Shown in pieces: positions 7,913 through 16,160 of a stretch of 60,906 bases of DNA. Within the stretch, counting starts at the first letter, position 1; every line of letters begins with the position of its first letter. The translations under genes and the position numbers were made by a program. The notes under the pieces are model-generated. The model had not been told where the DNA came from. It did not search any database and saw nothing but the letters and a program-made list of their open reading frames with translations. This stretch comes from Oscillospiraceae bacterium (GTDB taxonomy: Bacteria > Bacillota > Clostridia > Oscillospirales > Acutalibacteraceae), in contig JAQXZE010000004.1 of assembly GCA_029227055.1 (NCBI GenBank), positions 1-60,906 on the forward strand, written 5' to 3'.

Positions 7913-7958
7913 GCGTTTTTAAAGACAATTAAAAATATACTTTTTTGGAGGAAACTCA

Positions 7959-9596
7959 ATGCCCATTACCGAAATTTTACAAAAAAATGCGGATTTTTAT
8001 CCTAATGATGTAAGTCTTGTGGAGATAAATCCGAAATCCTACGAAAACTCAAGAATGACCTGGCAGGAATATTCGCTTATAGTGAACAATCCGAATGAAG
8101 CATACCGCAAGGAAATTACTTGGGGCGAATTTAATAAAAAGGCAAACCGATTTGCAAACCTACTGCTTACTCGAGGCATTAAAAAAGGCGATAAGGTAGC
8201 AATACTTTTAATGAACTGTATGGAATGGCTGCCTATATATTTCGGCGTTCTTAAAACGGGAGCTATGGCGGTTCCGCTTAATTACCGATATGCTGCTGAC
8301 GAAATCAAGTACTGCTTAGATTTAGCCGATGTTGATTTCATAGTTTTCGGCCCTGAATTTACGGGCAGAGTGGAGACTATCTGCAATAAGGTAAGCCGAA
8401 TTAAGACTTGGTTATATCTCGGTGAGGATTGCCCGAGCTTTGCAGAAAGCTACGATGATTTGGTAGCTTATTGTTCTGCGAAAAATCCCGCAATTAAACT
8501 TTGTGACGACGATTTTGCCGCAATTTATTTTTCTTCGGGTACAACAGGCTTTCCTAAGGCTATTATCCATAAGCATAGAAGCCTTATGCATGCGGCTATG
8601 ACCGAGCAAAACCACCACTCTCAAACTAAGGACGATGTATTTTTATGTATACCGCCTCTATACCATACGGGCGCTAAAATGCATTGGTTCGGCTCATTTT
8701 TAGTAGGCGGCAAGGCGGTTATCTTAAAGGGAATAAAGCCTGAGTGGATACTTAAAGCCGTTTCGGACGAGGGCTGTTCTATTGTATGGCTTTTGGTTCC
8801 GTGGGCTCAGGATATTTTGGATGCGGTTGAACGCGGCGAGATAAATCTTGAGGATTACGATTTATCTAAGTGGCGACTTATGCATATAGGTGCTCAGCCT
8901 GTACCGCCAAGTCTTATAAAGAGATGGAAGCAGCACTTTCCGAACCATAGCTATGATACAAACTATGGATTGTCCGAGTCAATAGGTCCCGGTTGTGTAC
9001 ATTTGGGTGTTGAAAATGAGCATAAGGTCGGCGCTATCGGTAAGGCAGGCTTTGGATGGGAAACAAAGATTGTTGACGAAAAGGGCAATACTGTTGAGCG
9101 AGGCGAAGTAGGTGAGCTTGCGGTAAAGGGCCCCGGCGTTATGACGGCTTATTATAAGGACGAAAAGGCTACCGCCGAGGTTCTTAGAGGTGAGTGGCTG
9201 CATACAGGCGATATGGCGTGCGAGGATGAGGACGGATTTATCTTCCTCGTAGACCGCAAGAAAGATGTTATAATTTCGGGCGGTGAGAACCTTTACCCTG
9301 TACAGATTGAGGACTTCTTACGCCGCCACGATAAGATAAGCGATGTTGCGGTTATAGGGCTTCCTGACGCTCGTCTCGGAGAAATAGCAGCAGCTATTAT
9401 TCAGATAAAAGATGGACTTTCGGCGACTGAGGCTGAAATCGAGGAGTTCTGCCTTGATTTGCCGAGATATAAAAGACCGAGGAAAATTATATTTGCCGAT
9501 GTTCCCCGTAATCCTACGGGAAAAATCGAGAAGCCCAAGCTTCGTGAGAAATATTGCGGCGAAAGTGTAGTTGCACAACAAAACGAAATCGGTTAA
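7959..9596 (+). CDS. AMP-forming acyl-CoA synthetase (class I adenylate-forming)
   Basis: The 545-aa enzyme of the ANL superfamily activates a carboxylic acid to acyl-AMP and then acyl-CoA. The phosphate-binding loop YFSSGTTGFPKA is near residue 188, the A5 motif NYGLSE near 336, the WLHTGD hinge region near 410, and the C-terminal catalytic lysine motif PTGKIEK near 520. GGAGG lies upstream of the ATG. It resembles medium/long-chain, CaiC-like or aryl-acid ligases. The position next to IOR and a PaaK-type ligase suggests an aryl or branched acid, but the substrate is not determinable here. Confidence 0.88.
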   Translation: MPITEILQKNADFYPNDVSLVEINPKSYENSRMTWQEYSLIVNNPNEAYRKEITWGEFNKKANRFANLLLTRGIKKGDKVAILLMNCMEWLPIYFGVLKTGAMAVPLNYRYAADEIKYCLDLADVDFIVFGPEFTGRVETICNKVSRIKTWLYLGEDCPSFAESYDDLVAYCSAKNPAIKLCDDDFAAIYFSSGTTGFPKAIIHKHRSLMHAAMTEQNHHSQTKDDVFLCIPPLYHTGAKMHWFGSFLVGGKAVILKGIKPEWILKAVSDEGCSIVWLLVPWAQDILDAVERGEINLEDYDLSKWRLMHIGAQPVPPSLIKRWKQHFPNHSYDTNYGLSESIGPGCVHLGVENEHKVGAIGKAGFGWETKIVDEKGNTVERGEVGELAVKGPGVMTAYYKDEKATAEVLRGEWLHTGDMACEDEDGFIFLVDRKKDVIISGGENLYPVQIEDFLRRHDKISDVAVIGLPDARLGEIAAAIIQIKDGLSATEAEIEEFCLDLPRYKRPRKIIFADVPRNPTGKIEKPKLREKYCGESVVAQQNEIG

Positions 9597-9635
9597 AATA
9601 AAGGTATAAAAATTTTATTCGAAGGGATTTACATA

Positions 9636-11375
9636 ATGAAAAAATTACTTATTGGTAATGCGGCGGTAGCCAGAGGCGCTTATGAAGCAGGCGTTAGGGT
9701 TGTAGCTTCATATCCCGGCACCCCCAGTACAGAAATCACAGAAGAAATCGTAAAGTTTGAGGATGTTTATGCTGAGTGGTCGCCTAACGAAAAGGTTGCG
9801 GCAGAGGTTGCAATCGGTGCATCTATCGGCGGCGCTCGTGCTATGAGCTGTATGAAGCATGTAGGCCTTAATGTTATGGCTGACCCTGTTTTCACAGTAA
9901 GCTATACAGGTGTAAACGGCGGTTTGGTTTTCTGCGTTGCAGATGACCCAGGTATGCATTCTTCCCAAAACGAACAGGACTCAAGACATTATGCTGAGGC
10001 TTCCAAGATTTTAATGCTAGAGCCTGCTGATTCTGCTGAATGTAAGGAATTTACAAAGTCGGCATTCGCAGTGTCCGAAGAATTTGATACCCCCGTATTT
10101 ATCAGACTTTCTACCAGAGTTTCCCACTCTCAGAGCCTTGTAGAGCTTGAGGAAAAACAGGATATAGAGCTTAAACCCTATGAGAAAAATATCGGCAAGT
10201 ATGTTATGATGCCTGCAAATGCTGTAAAGCGTCATGTAGTTGTTGAGGATAGAATTTCAGCCTTAAAAGAGTGGGCAGAAACCTGCGAATTTAACAAAAC
10301 AGAGGAAAACGGCTCTAAAATCGGTGTTATTACAGCGGGCATTTCTTATATGTATGCAAAAGAGGCGTTGGGCGATAGCGTAGACTTCCTAAAGCTCGGT
10401 GCAGTGTATCCGCTTCCCGATAAAAAGCTAAAGGCATTTTGCGATGCTCACGATACAGTGTTCGTTATTGAGGAATTAGACCCCGTTATCGAAACATATT
10501 TAAAATCGCTCGGCGTTACAAATGTAAAGGGCAAGGAAGTATTTACATTACTCGGCGAATATAACCCTGCTATGATTAAAAAGGCGGTTTTGGGTGAGGA
10601 TTTTGCAGAGTTTACTGACCTTTCAGAAGCTATCCCTGCAAGACCGCCCGTAATGTGCGCCGGCTGTCCACATAGAGGAACCTTCTATGTGCTTAAAAAG
10701 TTAGGTCTTACCGTTTCGGGCGATATCGGTTGCTATACGCTTGGTGCCGTAGCACCGCTTGCATCTGTTGATACAACCATTTGTATGGGCGCATCTGTTA
10801 GTGCGGCTCTCGGTATGGCAAAGGCAAGGGGAGCTGAATTTAATAAAAAGCTCGTTTCCGTTATTGGCGATTCTACCTTTATGCATTCGGGAATTACAGG
10901 TCTTGTTGATATTGTTTATAATAAGGGCGCTAATACCGTTATTATCCTTGATAACTCGATTACAGGTATGACAGGTCATCAGGATAACCCCACAACAGGC
11001 TATACAATAAGAGGGGAAGAAACAAAACAGGTAAACCTAGTTGCTCTTTGCAAGGCAATCGGTGTTGAGCATATCGCCGTTTGCGACCCCTTTGATGTTA
11101 AGGAGTTTGAAAGGACAGTTAAGGCAGAGGTTGAGCGTGAGGAGCCGTCGGTTATCATCGCTCAAAGACCTTGTGCACTTCTTAAAACAGTTAAATACAC
11201 AGGTCACTGCAAGATTAATGATAACTGCAAAAACTGCAAGGCTTGTATGAAGCTTGGCTGTCCTGCAATTTCTATTAGGGATAATAAGGTAGTAATCGAC
11301 CGTACTCAGTGTAACGGTTGCGGACTTTGCGTAAATGTATGTCCCTTTAAGTCAATTGAAAAGGAGGGTAACTAA
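9636..11375 (+). CDS. iorA: indolepyruvate:ferredoxin oxidoreductase, alpha subunit
   Basis: The 579-aa thiamine-diphosphate enzyme oxidatively decarboxylates aryl-pyruvates (indole-, phenyl- or hydroxyphenylpyruvate) to aryl-acetyl-CoA and reduces ferredoxin. The N-terminal pyrimidine-binding domain holds PNEKVAAE near residue 50. The TPP-diphosphate domain has CAGCPHRG near 341 and GDSTFMHSG near 410. The C-terminus carries two ferredoxin-like clusters, CKNCKACMKLGC near 530 and CNGCGLCVNVCPF near 560. It starts 39 bases after the acyl-CoA synthetase and ends 2 bases before iorB. It is cytoplasmic and a typical Stickland-type or aromatic amino acid catabolism enzyme of anaerobes. Confidence 0.95.
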   Translation: MKKLLIGNAAVARGAYEAGVRVVASYPGTPSTEITEEIVKFEDVYAEWSPNEKVAAEVAIGASIGGARAMSCMKHVGLNVMADPVFTVSYTGVNGGLVFCVADDPGMHSSQNEQDSRHYAEASKILMLEPADSAECKEFTKSAFAVSEEFDTPVFIRLSTRVSHSQSLVELEEKQDIELKPYEKNIGKYVMMPANAVKRHVVVEDRISALKEWAETCEFNKTEENGSKIGVITAGISYMYAKEALGDSVDFLKLGAVYPLPDKKLKAFCDAHDTVFVIEELDPVIETYLKSLGVTNVKGKEVFTLLGEYNPAMIKKAVLGEDFAEFTDLSEAIPARPPVMCAGCPHRGTFYVLKKLGLTVSGDIGCYTLGAVAPLASVDTTICMGASVSAALGMAKARGAEFNKKLVSVIGDSTFMHSGITGLVDIVYNKGANTVIILDNSITGMTGHQDNPTTGYTIRGEETKQVNLVALCKAIGVEHIAVCDPFDVKEFERTVKAEVEREEPSVIIAQRPCALLKTVKYTGHCKINDNCKNCKACMKLGCPAISIRDNKVVIDRTQCNGCGLCVNVCPFKSIEKEGN

Positions 11376-11377
11376 TT

Positions 11378-11944
11378 ATGACTAAAAACATTATGATTGT
11401 CGGCGTAGGCGGACAGGGTACCCTTCTTGCCAGCAGAATTTTAGGTAACACCGTTATTAACGAGGGCTTTGATGTTAAGGTTTCAGAGGTTCACGGTATG
11501 AGTCAGAGAGGCGGCTCGGTAGTAACCTATGTAAAATACGGTGAAGCGGTTTATTCTCCGATAGTAGATAAGGGCTCTGCCGATGTTATTTTGGCTTTTG
11601 AACTTTTAGAGGCTTACAGAGCATTACCTTATCTTAAAAAGGGTGGAAAGCTTATAGTAAACACCCAGAAAATCGACCCGATGCCCGTAATTACAGGCGC
11701 CGCAGAATATCCTGCAGATATTGAGAAGAAGTTAGCTGACAACGCAGATACGGTTTTGGTAGACGCGCTAAAGCTTGCAGAAGAAGCAGGAAGTGCGAAG
11801 GCAGTAAATGTTGTGCTTATCGGCGTAATGGCAAAAAGCTCGGATATTCCTTATGAAAATTGGGTTGAGACCATTAAAACAACCGTTCCACCAAAGTTCT
11901 TAGAGGTAAACTTAAAAGCCTTTGAGCTTGGTTACAATTATTAA
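11378..11944 (+). CDS. iorB: indolepyruvate:ferredoxin oxidoreductase, beta subunit
   Basis: The 188-aa gamma-domain subunit of the 2-oxoacid:ferredoxin oxidoreductase family. The nucleotide/CoA-type loop [16 protein letters not shown] is at the N-terminus, and [20 protein letters not shown] around residues 39-58 is diagnostic of IorB. It pairs with IorA in an alpha2beta2 enzyme. The GGAGG site sits in the last codons of iorA and the gap is 2 bases, so the two are translated together. Confidence 0.95.
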   Translation: MTKNIMIVGVGGQGTLLASRILGNTVINEGFDVKVSEVHGMSQRGGSVVTYVKYGEAVYSPIVDKGSADVILAFELLEAYRALPYLKKGGKLIVNTQKIDPMPVITGAAEYPADIEKKLADNADTVLVDALKLAEEAGSAKAVNVVLIGVMAKSSDIPYENWVETIKTTVPPKFLEVNLKAFELGYNY

Positions 11945-11985
11945 TTTGTATTTTTTCTTTCTTAAAGCTATGGAGGCGAGGTAAA

Positions 11986-13290
11986 ATGAAATTCTGGCAA
12001 GAAAAAATCGAAACTATGCCTCGCGACGAGCTTACCGCTCTTCAAAGTGAGCGTCTCGTTGCGCAGGTAAAAAGAATGTACGAAAATGTAGAGCTTTTTA
12101 GAAACCGTATGGACGAAAAAGGCTTAAAGCCCGAAGACATTAAGGGCGTGGAGGACCTACACCGTCTTCCCTTTTCGTATAAACAGGATTTAAGAGATTA
12201 TTACCCTTATGGTCTTTTTGCTGTACCTATGAAGGATATCAGGCGTGTTCACGCTTCTTCCGGTACAACAGGCAAGCAGATAGTAGTAGGCTATACCGAT
12301 AACGACCTTGAGATGTGGGCAGATTGCTTTGCTAGAATGTTAATAGCTACAGGGGCAGATGAGAATTCCTTTGTTCAGGTGTCCTACGGCTTAGGTCTTT
12401 TCACAGGTGGCTTCGGTGCTCACGACGGCGCAGTTAGAATAGGAGCTACAGCTATTCCGATTTCCTCGGGTAATACTCAGCGCCAGATTCAGACCATGAT
12501 AGATTTCGGCGCCACCGTTTTATGCTGCACACCGTCATACGCTATGTATCTCGGCGAGGTAATAGAGGAAATGGGCGTTAAGGACCAACTAAAACTTAAG
12601 GCAGGTATCTTCGGTGCAGAGCCTTGGACAGAGGAAATGCGCGCTCAGATAGAAGAAAAGCTAGGCCTTAAGGCTTATGATATCTACGGTCTTTCCGAAA
12701 TTATGGGACCGGGCGTTTCGTATGAGTGCGAATATCAGTGCGGAATGCATGTTTGCGAGGATAACTTTATCCCTGAAATTATCGACCCCGATACAGGCGA
12801 GGTTTTACCTGAGGGCGCTCAGGGTGAGCTTGTATTTACTACAATCACCAAAGAGGGCTTCCCCCTTATAAGATACAGAACAAGGGATATCTGTTCTCTA
12901 AACTATGAGCAGTGCAAGTGCGGAAGAACACATGTCAGAATGAATAAGCCACAGGGCAGAACCGACGATATGCTCATTATCAGAGGTGTTAACGTATTCC
13001 CGTCACAGATTGAGGAAGTTTTACTTAAAGTCGGCGGAGATATAACACCTAACTATCAGATAGTAGTAGACAGAGTAAATAATACCGATACATTTGAGGT
13101 TAATGTTGAAATGAGCGAGGAAATGTTCTCGGACGGCGTAAAGGGTATCGAAAAACGCGAGAAGGAAATAACCGAAAAGCTGAGAAGTATGCTCGGTATC
13201 GGTGCTAAGGTAAATCTTGTAAACCCGAAATCTATTGAACGCAGTGAGGGTAAGGCAAAGCGTGTAATAGATAAGCGTAAAATAAAATAA
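11986..13290 (+). CDS. paaK: phenylacetate-CoA ligase
   Basis: The 434-aa AMP-forming aryl-acetate CoA ligase of the PaaK family activates phenylacetate or related acids, or works in reverse to make ATP from aryl-acetyl-CoA. The adenylate loop [16 protein letters not shown] starts near residue 88, [15 protein letters not shown] near 232, and the C-terminal hinge [21 protein letters not shown] near 328. A GGAG site precedes the ATG. Position directly after iorAB and before an ACT protein is a common arrangement, and the three probably act on the same aryl acid. Confidence 0.92.
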   Translation: MKFWQEKIETMPRDELTALQSERLVAQVKRMYENVELFRNRMDEKGLKPEDIKGVEDLHRLPFSYKQDLRDYYPYGLFAVPMKDIRRVHASSGTTGKQIVVGYTDNDLEMWADCFARMLIATGADENSFVQVSYGLGLFTGGFGAHDGAVRIGATAIPISSGNTQRQIQTMIDFGATVLCCTPSYAMYLGEVIEEMGVKDQLKLKAGIFGAEPWTEEMRAQIEEKLGLKAYDIYGLSEIMGPGVSYECEYQCGMHVCEDNFIPEIIDPDTGEVLPEGAQGELVFTTITKEGFPLIRYRTRDICSLNYEQCKCGRTHVRMNKPQGRTDDMLIIRGVNVFPSQIEEVLLKVGGDITPNYQIVVDRVNNTDTFEVNVEMSEEMFSDGVKGIEKREKEITEKLRSMLGIGAKVNLVNPKSIERSEGKAKRVIDKRKIK

Positions 13291-13304
13291 TAAGGAGAGG
13301 TTCT

Positions 13305-13727
13305 ATGTTTATTAAACAGCTTTCGATCTTTGTAGAAAACAAGGTGGGCAGACTTCAGACTATTATAGACTGTCTTTCTGAAAACGGCGTAAATATCAGA
13401 GCCCTTTCTATTGCCGATACAACCGATTTCGGTGTTTTGAGGGTTATCGTTGATGACGATACAAAGGCAAGAGAGTTGCTTCGCGAAAACGGAGTAATTT
13501 CAAAGGTTACCGATGTTATAGCTGTGTTTATTGACGACCGCACAGGCGGTCTTGCAACGGTGCTTTCTACCGTTTCAAATGCGGGTATAGGTATTGAATA
13601 TATGTACGCATTTTTAGGCAGACGCGAGGGCAAAGCCCTTATGGTATTAAAGGCATCCGATGAAGAGGCGGCAGAAAAGGTATTAAGAGAAGCCGGAATT
13701 CCGATTGCCGACCCTGCTGAAATTTAA
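13305..13727 (+). CDS. tandem ACT-domain protein
   Basis: The 140-aa protein holds two ACT folds: residues 1-70 (FIKQLSIFVENKVGRLQTI...) and 70-140 (VIAVFIDDRTGGLATVLSTVSNAGI...). Each shows the beta-alpha-beta pattern with the Gly turn used to bind amino acids. Stand-alone tandem ACT proteins are often found beside paaK/ior genes and are thought to sense amino acids; no catalytic domain is present. AAGGAGAGG precedes the start. It ends the cluster just before a strong bidirectional terminator. Confidence 0.88.
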   Translation: MFIKQLSIFVENKVGRLQTIIDCLSENGVNIRALSIADTTDFGVLRVIVDDDTKARELLRENGVISKVTDVIAVFIDDRTGGLATVLSTVSNAGIGIEYMYAFLGRREGKALMVLKASDEEAAEKVLREAGIPIADPAEI

Positions 13728-13735
13728 AAAAAGAA

Positions 13736-13769
13736 AAGGTGTTTTGCAAAAAAGCAAAACACCTTTTTA
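13736..13769. terminator. bidirectional terminator between the ACT gene and acpP
   Basis: AGGTGTTTTGC and GCAAAACACCT form an 11-bp perfect stem with T-runs on both sides, serving the plus-strand IOR cluster and the minus-strand acpP. Confidence 0.88.
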
Positions 13770-13788
13770 TATAAGTTCTTATAAAAAA

Positions 13789-14019
13789 TTAATCGATATT
13801 AGCCTGAATGTACTCAACAACATCGCCAATAGTTTTAACATTTTCGATTTCGTCATCAGGTACTTCAACATCAAATTCGTCCTCTATCGCCATAAGAAGC
13901 TCAACAACATCCAAGCTGTCAGCGCCGAGGTCTTCAGCAATTTTGGTTTCCATTGTAAGCTCTTCTTCGTCAACATCAAGTTGTTCAGCTAATATCTTTT
14001 TGATTTTCTCAAATACCAT
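13789..14019 (-). CDS. acpP: acyl carrier protein
   Basis: The 76-aa acidic protein carries [12 protein letters not shown], with the serine that receives 4'-phosphopantetheine near residue 36. It is typical in length and charge for the fatty acid synthesis carrier. It stands alone here, with no fab genes adjacent. AGGAGGC lies upstream of the ATG and a near-consensus promoter is at 14105-14133. It ends at the shared terminator. Confidence 0.97.
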   Translation of the reverse strand: MVFEKIKKILAEQLDVDEEELTMETKIAEDLGADSLDVVELLMAIEDEFDVEVPDDEIENVKTIGDVVEYIQANID

Positions 14020-14104
14020 AAATTATGCCTCCTAAAATCTTAAAGCCACGACGGCCAAACGGGAAATTATGTTTAACATAAAAACACAAAAACCTACTAA
14101 ACAA

Positions 14105-14133
14105 ATAATATGTTTTCTTTCCACTTTTGTCAA
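14105..14133 (-). promoter_or_regulatory. sigma-A promoter for acpP
   Basis: TTGACA (14128-14133), a 17-base spacer and TATTAT (14105-14110) on the minus strand. The 5' UTR is about 80 nt and shows no recognised element. Confidence 0.7.
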
Positions 14134-14203
14134 TAGGTTTTTTACAAAATTCTTTAGTTTTTCATAAATTTTTAAAATTTACAAAATATTTCATATTTTA
14201 TTG

Positions 14204-14232
14204 GTGACAAAAGAGAAAAGATGTAGTATAAT
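14204..14232 (+). promoter_or_regulatory. sigma-A promoter for the 14257 gene
   Basis: GTGACA (14204-14209), a 17-base spacer and TATAAT (14227-14232), 25 bases ahead of the proposed start. Confidence 0.6.
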
Positions 14233-14256
14233 ACTCATACTAATGGAAATAAGGAC

Positions 14257-15012
14257 GTGAACTTTTTGGATAATAGATTTTATGATAATGTGATGGGAGA
14301 AATGTCTGCTTTTTTTGAGCAGAACGGCTTTAAAGCGCAGGACGACGGCAGCTTTCTTTCTGACACTAAAAAGGTTTTGGTAGAATACAGTGAAGAGCGT
14401 CAGATGTATCTTCTTAAAATCGCCGAGGTTGAAAACGGGGAAGCAGGGGAGTATGCAGAGGCAGAGGCTTGGCTCTTTGACGATACTCAAAACGCTAAGG
14501 ATGCCGAAGCTGTTGGTATTGAATTTACCGCTACTCTTCGCGAGAAGATGGGCATAAAAATCAAGAGAGCGATTGGCATTGATGATGTTGCTCTTCCCAC
14601 CGCAACAAAGAGCGGTAACACCAATATGAACGGCTTTGCAAAGCGTGTGCTTGATATTTATCCCGCCTTTAAGGACGATTATAAGGAACACGTTTCAACC
14701 TACGGAAACATTCTTTATTTAGACTTCTTTGGCGCTACATTAGTACCCGAAGGCAAGCGTGTTTTAGAAGCAAATGAGAAAAAAGCGGTTAAAAAGCTTT
14801 ACGAACTTTTAGAGGATATGTTTATAAAAGGTGATAGAGAAACCGTAAATGCCGCCGTAGCGGTAGCTGCCGCAATGGCATATAAAGACGAGAAGGTTAA
14901 GGCAAATCTTTTTGCGGCTCTTGAAGCAGACCGCCAATTTTACGATAGCGTAAGAAATTTCTTACCCGTATTTTCCAAAAACAAAAAGCTTATATCATTG
15001 CTTGTAAAGTAA
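14257..15012 (+). CDS. conserved-looking hypothetical protein, 251 aa
   Basis: No family is recognised. The protein is acidic, soluble and mainly helical, with no signal peptide or membrane segment. The N-terminal part (about 1-70) reads like a mixed alpha/beta domain, followed by an Ala/Glu-rich stretch, and the C-terminal half (about 125-251) is helical with KRVLEANEKKAVKKLYELLEDM. The start is uncertain: GTG 14257 has AAGGA too close, while TTG 14266 has the same AAGGA at about 10 bases and may be the true start. It has its own promoter and a strong terminator, so it forms a single-gene unit. Confidence 0.75.
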   Translation: MNFLDNRFYDNVMGEMSAFFEQNGFKAQDDGSFLSDTKKVLVEYSEERQMYLLKIAEVENGEAGEYAEAEAWLFDDTQNAKDAEAVGIEFTATLREKMGIKIKRAIGIDDVALPTATKSGNTNMNGFAKRVLDIYPAFKDDYKEHVSTYGNILYLDFFGATLVPEGKRVLEANEKKAVKKLYELLEDMFIKGDRETVNAAVAVAAAMAYKDEKVKANLFAALEADRQFYDSVRNFLPVFSKNKKLISLLVK

Positions 15013-15035
15013 AATTTAATTAAGTAATAAAAATA

Positions 15036-15067
15036 AAAGGACTTGAAGATTGCTTCAAGTCCTTTTT
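15036..15067 (+). terminator. rho-independent terminator
   Basis: AAAGGACTTGAAG and CTTCAAGTCCTTT pair around ATTG and run into a T-tract just after the 251-aa protein gene. Confidence 0.85.
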
Positions 15068-15109
15068 ACTCTAGATAAAATTTATCCTCTTTTCATCTAA
15101 GCTGATTTT

Positions 15110-15140
15110 GTAGGGGGACGATACCTACATTGTCCCCTGC
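15110..15140. repeat. single palindrome related to the REPIN family
   Basis: GTAGGGGGAC and GTCCCCTGC flank GATACCTACATT. It begins with the same GTAGGG as the nearby REPIN but has a different stem, so it may be a divergent or separate REP class. Confidence 0.45.
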
Positions 15141-15162
15141 AGTAAATATTAATTGGGTTTAT

Positions 15163-15219
15163 GTAGGGTTGATTCACGAATCAACCGCATTTTTCGGGCG
15201 ATTCGTGAATCGCCCCTAC
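15163..15219. repeat. REPIN-like paired palindrome, copy B
   Basis: Left unit GTAGGG with arms GGTTGATTC/GAATCAACC, spacer GCATTTTTC, then inverted unit with arms GGGCGATTC/GAATCGCCC ending CCCTAC. It fills the gap between a terminator and the TIGR02206-like gene. Confidence 0.85.
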
Positions 15220-15342
15220 GATGCGAAACAATTAATTTTCTTTATAAGGGTGTGGGTTGGCTTGAATTACTTTTTTATATTTACTCAACTTTTTTAATGA
15301 CTTTTTCGACAAAATGTGATAATATTACCTAGGGTGAAAATT

Positions 15343-16113
15343 ATGTTTTTTCTGACTAAAGATACAATTCCTGAGGGTGTAGGTTTTAGCACATTTGGCA
15401 GCACCCATTTAATATGGCTTGCTGTCATAACGATTATATGCTTAGCGTCAATATTTATATATCGAAAGTTAGATTTCAAAAAACGCAGAGTTATGCGAAT
15501 TGTTATAGGCTCAATGGTCGTTTTATCCGAAGTTATAAAGGATATAGTTGCGGTTATTATGGGAGACTTCGGCGTTGGGCAGCTGCCTTTTCATCTATGC
15601 GGAATAAATGTATTACTGATTGGGTTTGACCTTATAAAAGAAACAAAGGCGCTTCGTAATTTCCTTTATTATTTTTGCATACCAGGGGCTCTCTTAGCTC
15701 TCTTTTTCCCCAATTGGACAGTACTTCCCTGTATGAATTTTTCACACATTCATAGCTTCACAATTCATGCATTACTTGTTATCTATCCGCTTTTATTGGT
15801 ATCAAGCGGCGAAGTAAAGATTGAAATTAAAACAATGCCAAAATGTATATTATTGCTCATTTCTATGGCAATACCGATATATTTTATAAATCTTTTTTGC
15901 GATACAAACTTTATGTTTTTAATGGAGCCTGAAACGGGCAATCCGCTAGGTCTCTTTGAAAAGTATCTTGGCAGTCACCTTTGGGGCTTTCCCATACTTT
16001 TACCCATTGTAATGTTCATAATGTACATACCGCTCGGCATAGTAGCAAGGATTAATAAGAAAAGGGAAGCAGCAGAGAAACCCGAAGAAAAGAAAACTGT
16101 TAGCGTAAATTAA
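15343..16113 (+). CDS. TIGR02206/YwaF-like integral membrane protein
   Basis: The protein has about 256 aa and six to seven hydrophobic segments. It matches the YwaF-like family by STHLIWL near the start and LPFHLCGINVLLIGF in the middle, plus the FSHIHSFTIHALLVIYPL segment with conserved histidines. The function of this family is not established. I place the start at ATG 15343 because AGGGTGA sits 5 bases upstream; a GTG at 15316 would add nine residues without a binding site. The C-terminus is a charged cytoplasmic tail. It stands alone, followed by a terminator. Confidence 0.82.
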   Translation: MFFLTKDTIPEGVGFSTFGSTHLIWLAVITIICLASIFIYRKLDFKKRRVMRIVIGSMVVLSEVIKDIVAVIMGDFGVGQLPFHLCGINVLLIGFDLIKETKALRNFLYYFCIPGALLALFFPNWTVLPCMNFSHIHSFTIHALLVIYPLLLVSSGEVKIEIKTMPKCILLLISMAIPIYFINLFCDTNFMFLMEPETGNPLGLFEKYLGSHLWGFPILLPIVMFIMYIPLGIVARINKKREAAEKPEEKKTVSVN

Positions 16114-16126
16114 AAAGAGAAAAACA

Positions 16127-16160
16127 AAAGCCTTGGAAAATCCAAGGCTTTATATTTTTT
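16127..16160. terminator. terminator between convergent genes
   Basis: AAAGCCTTGGA and TCCAAGGCTTT form an 11-bp stem followed by TATATTTTTT on the plus strand. On the minus strand it lies at the end of the lipoprotein gene. Confidence 0.8.
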
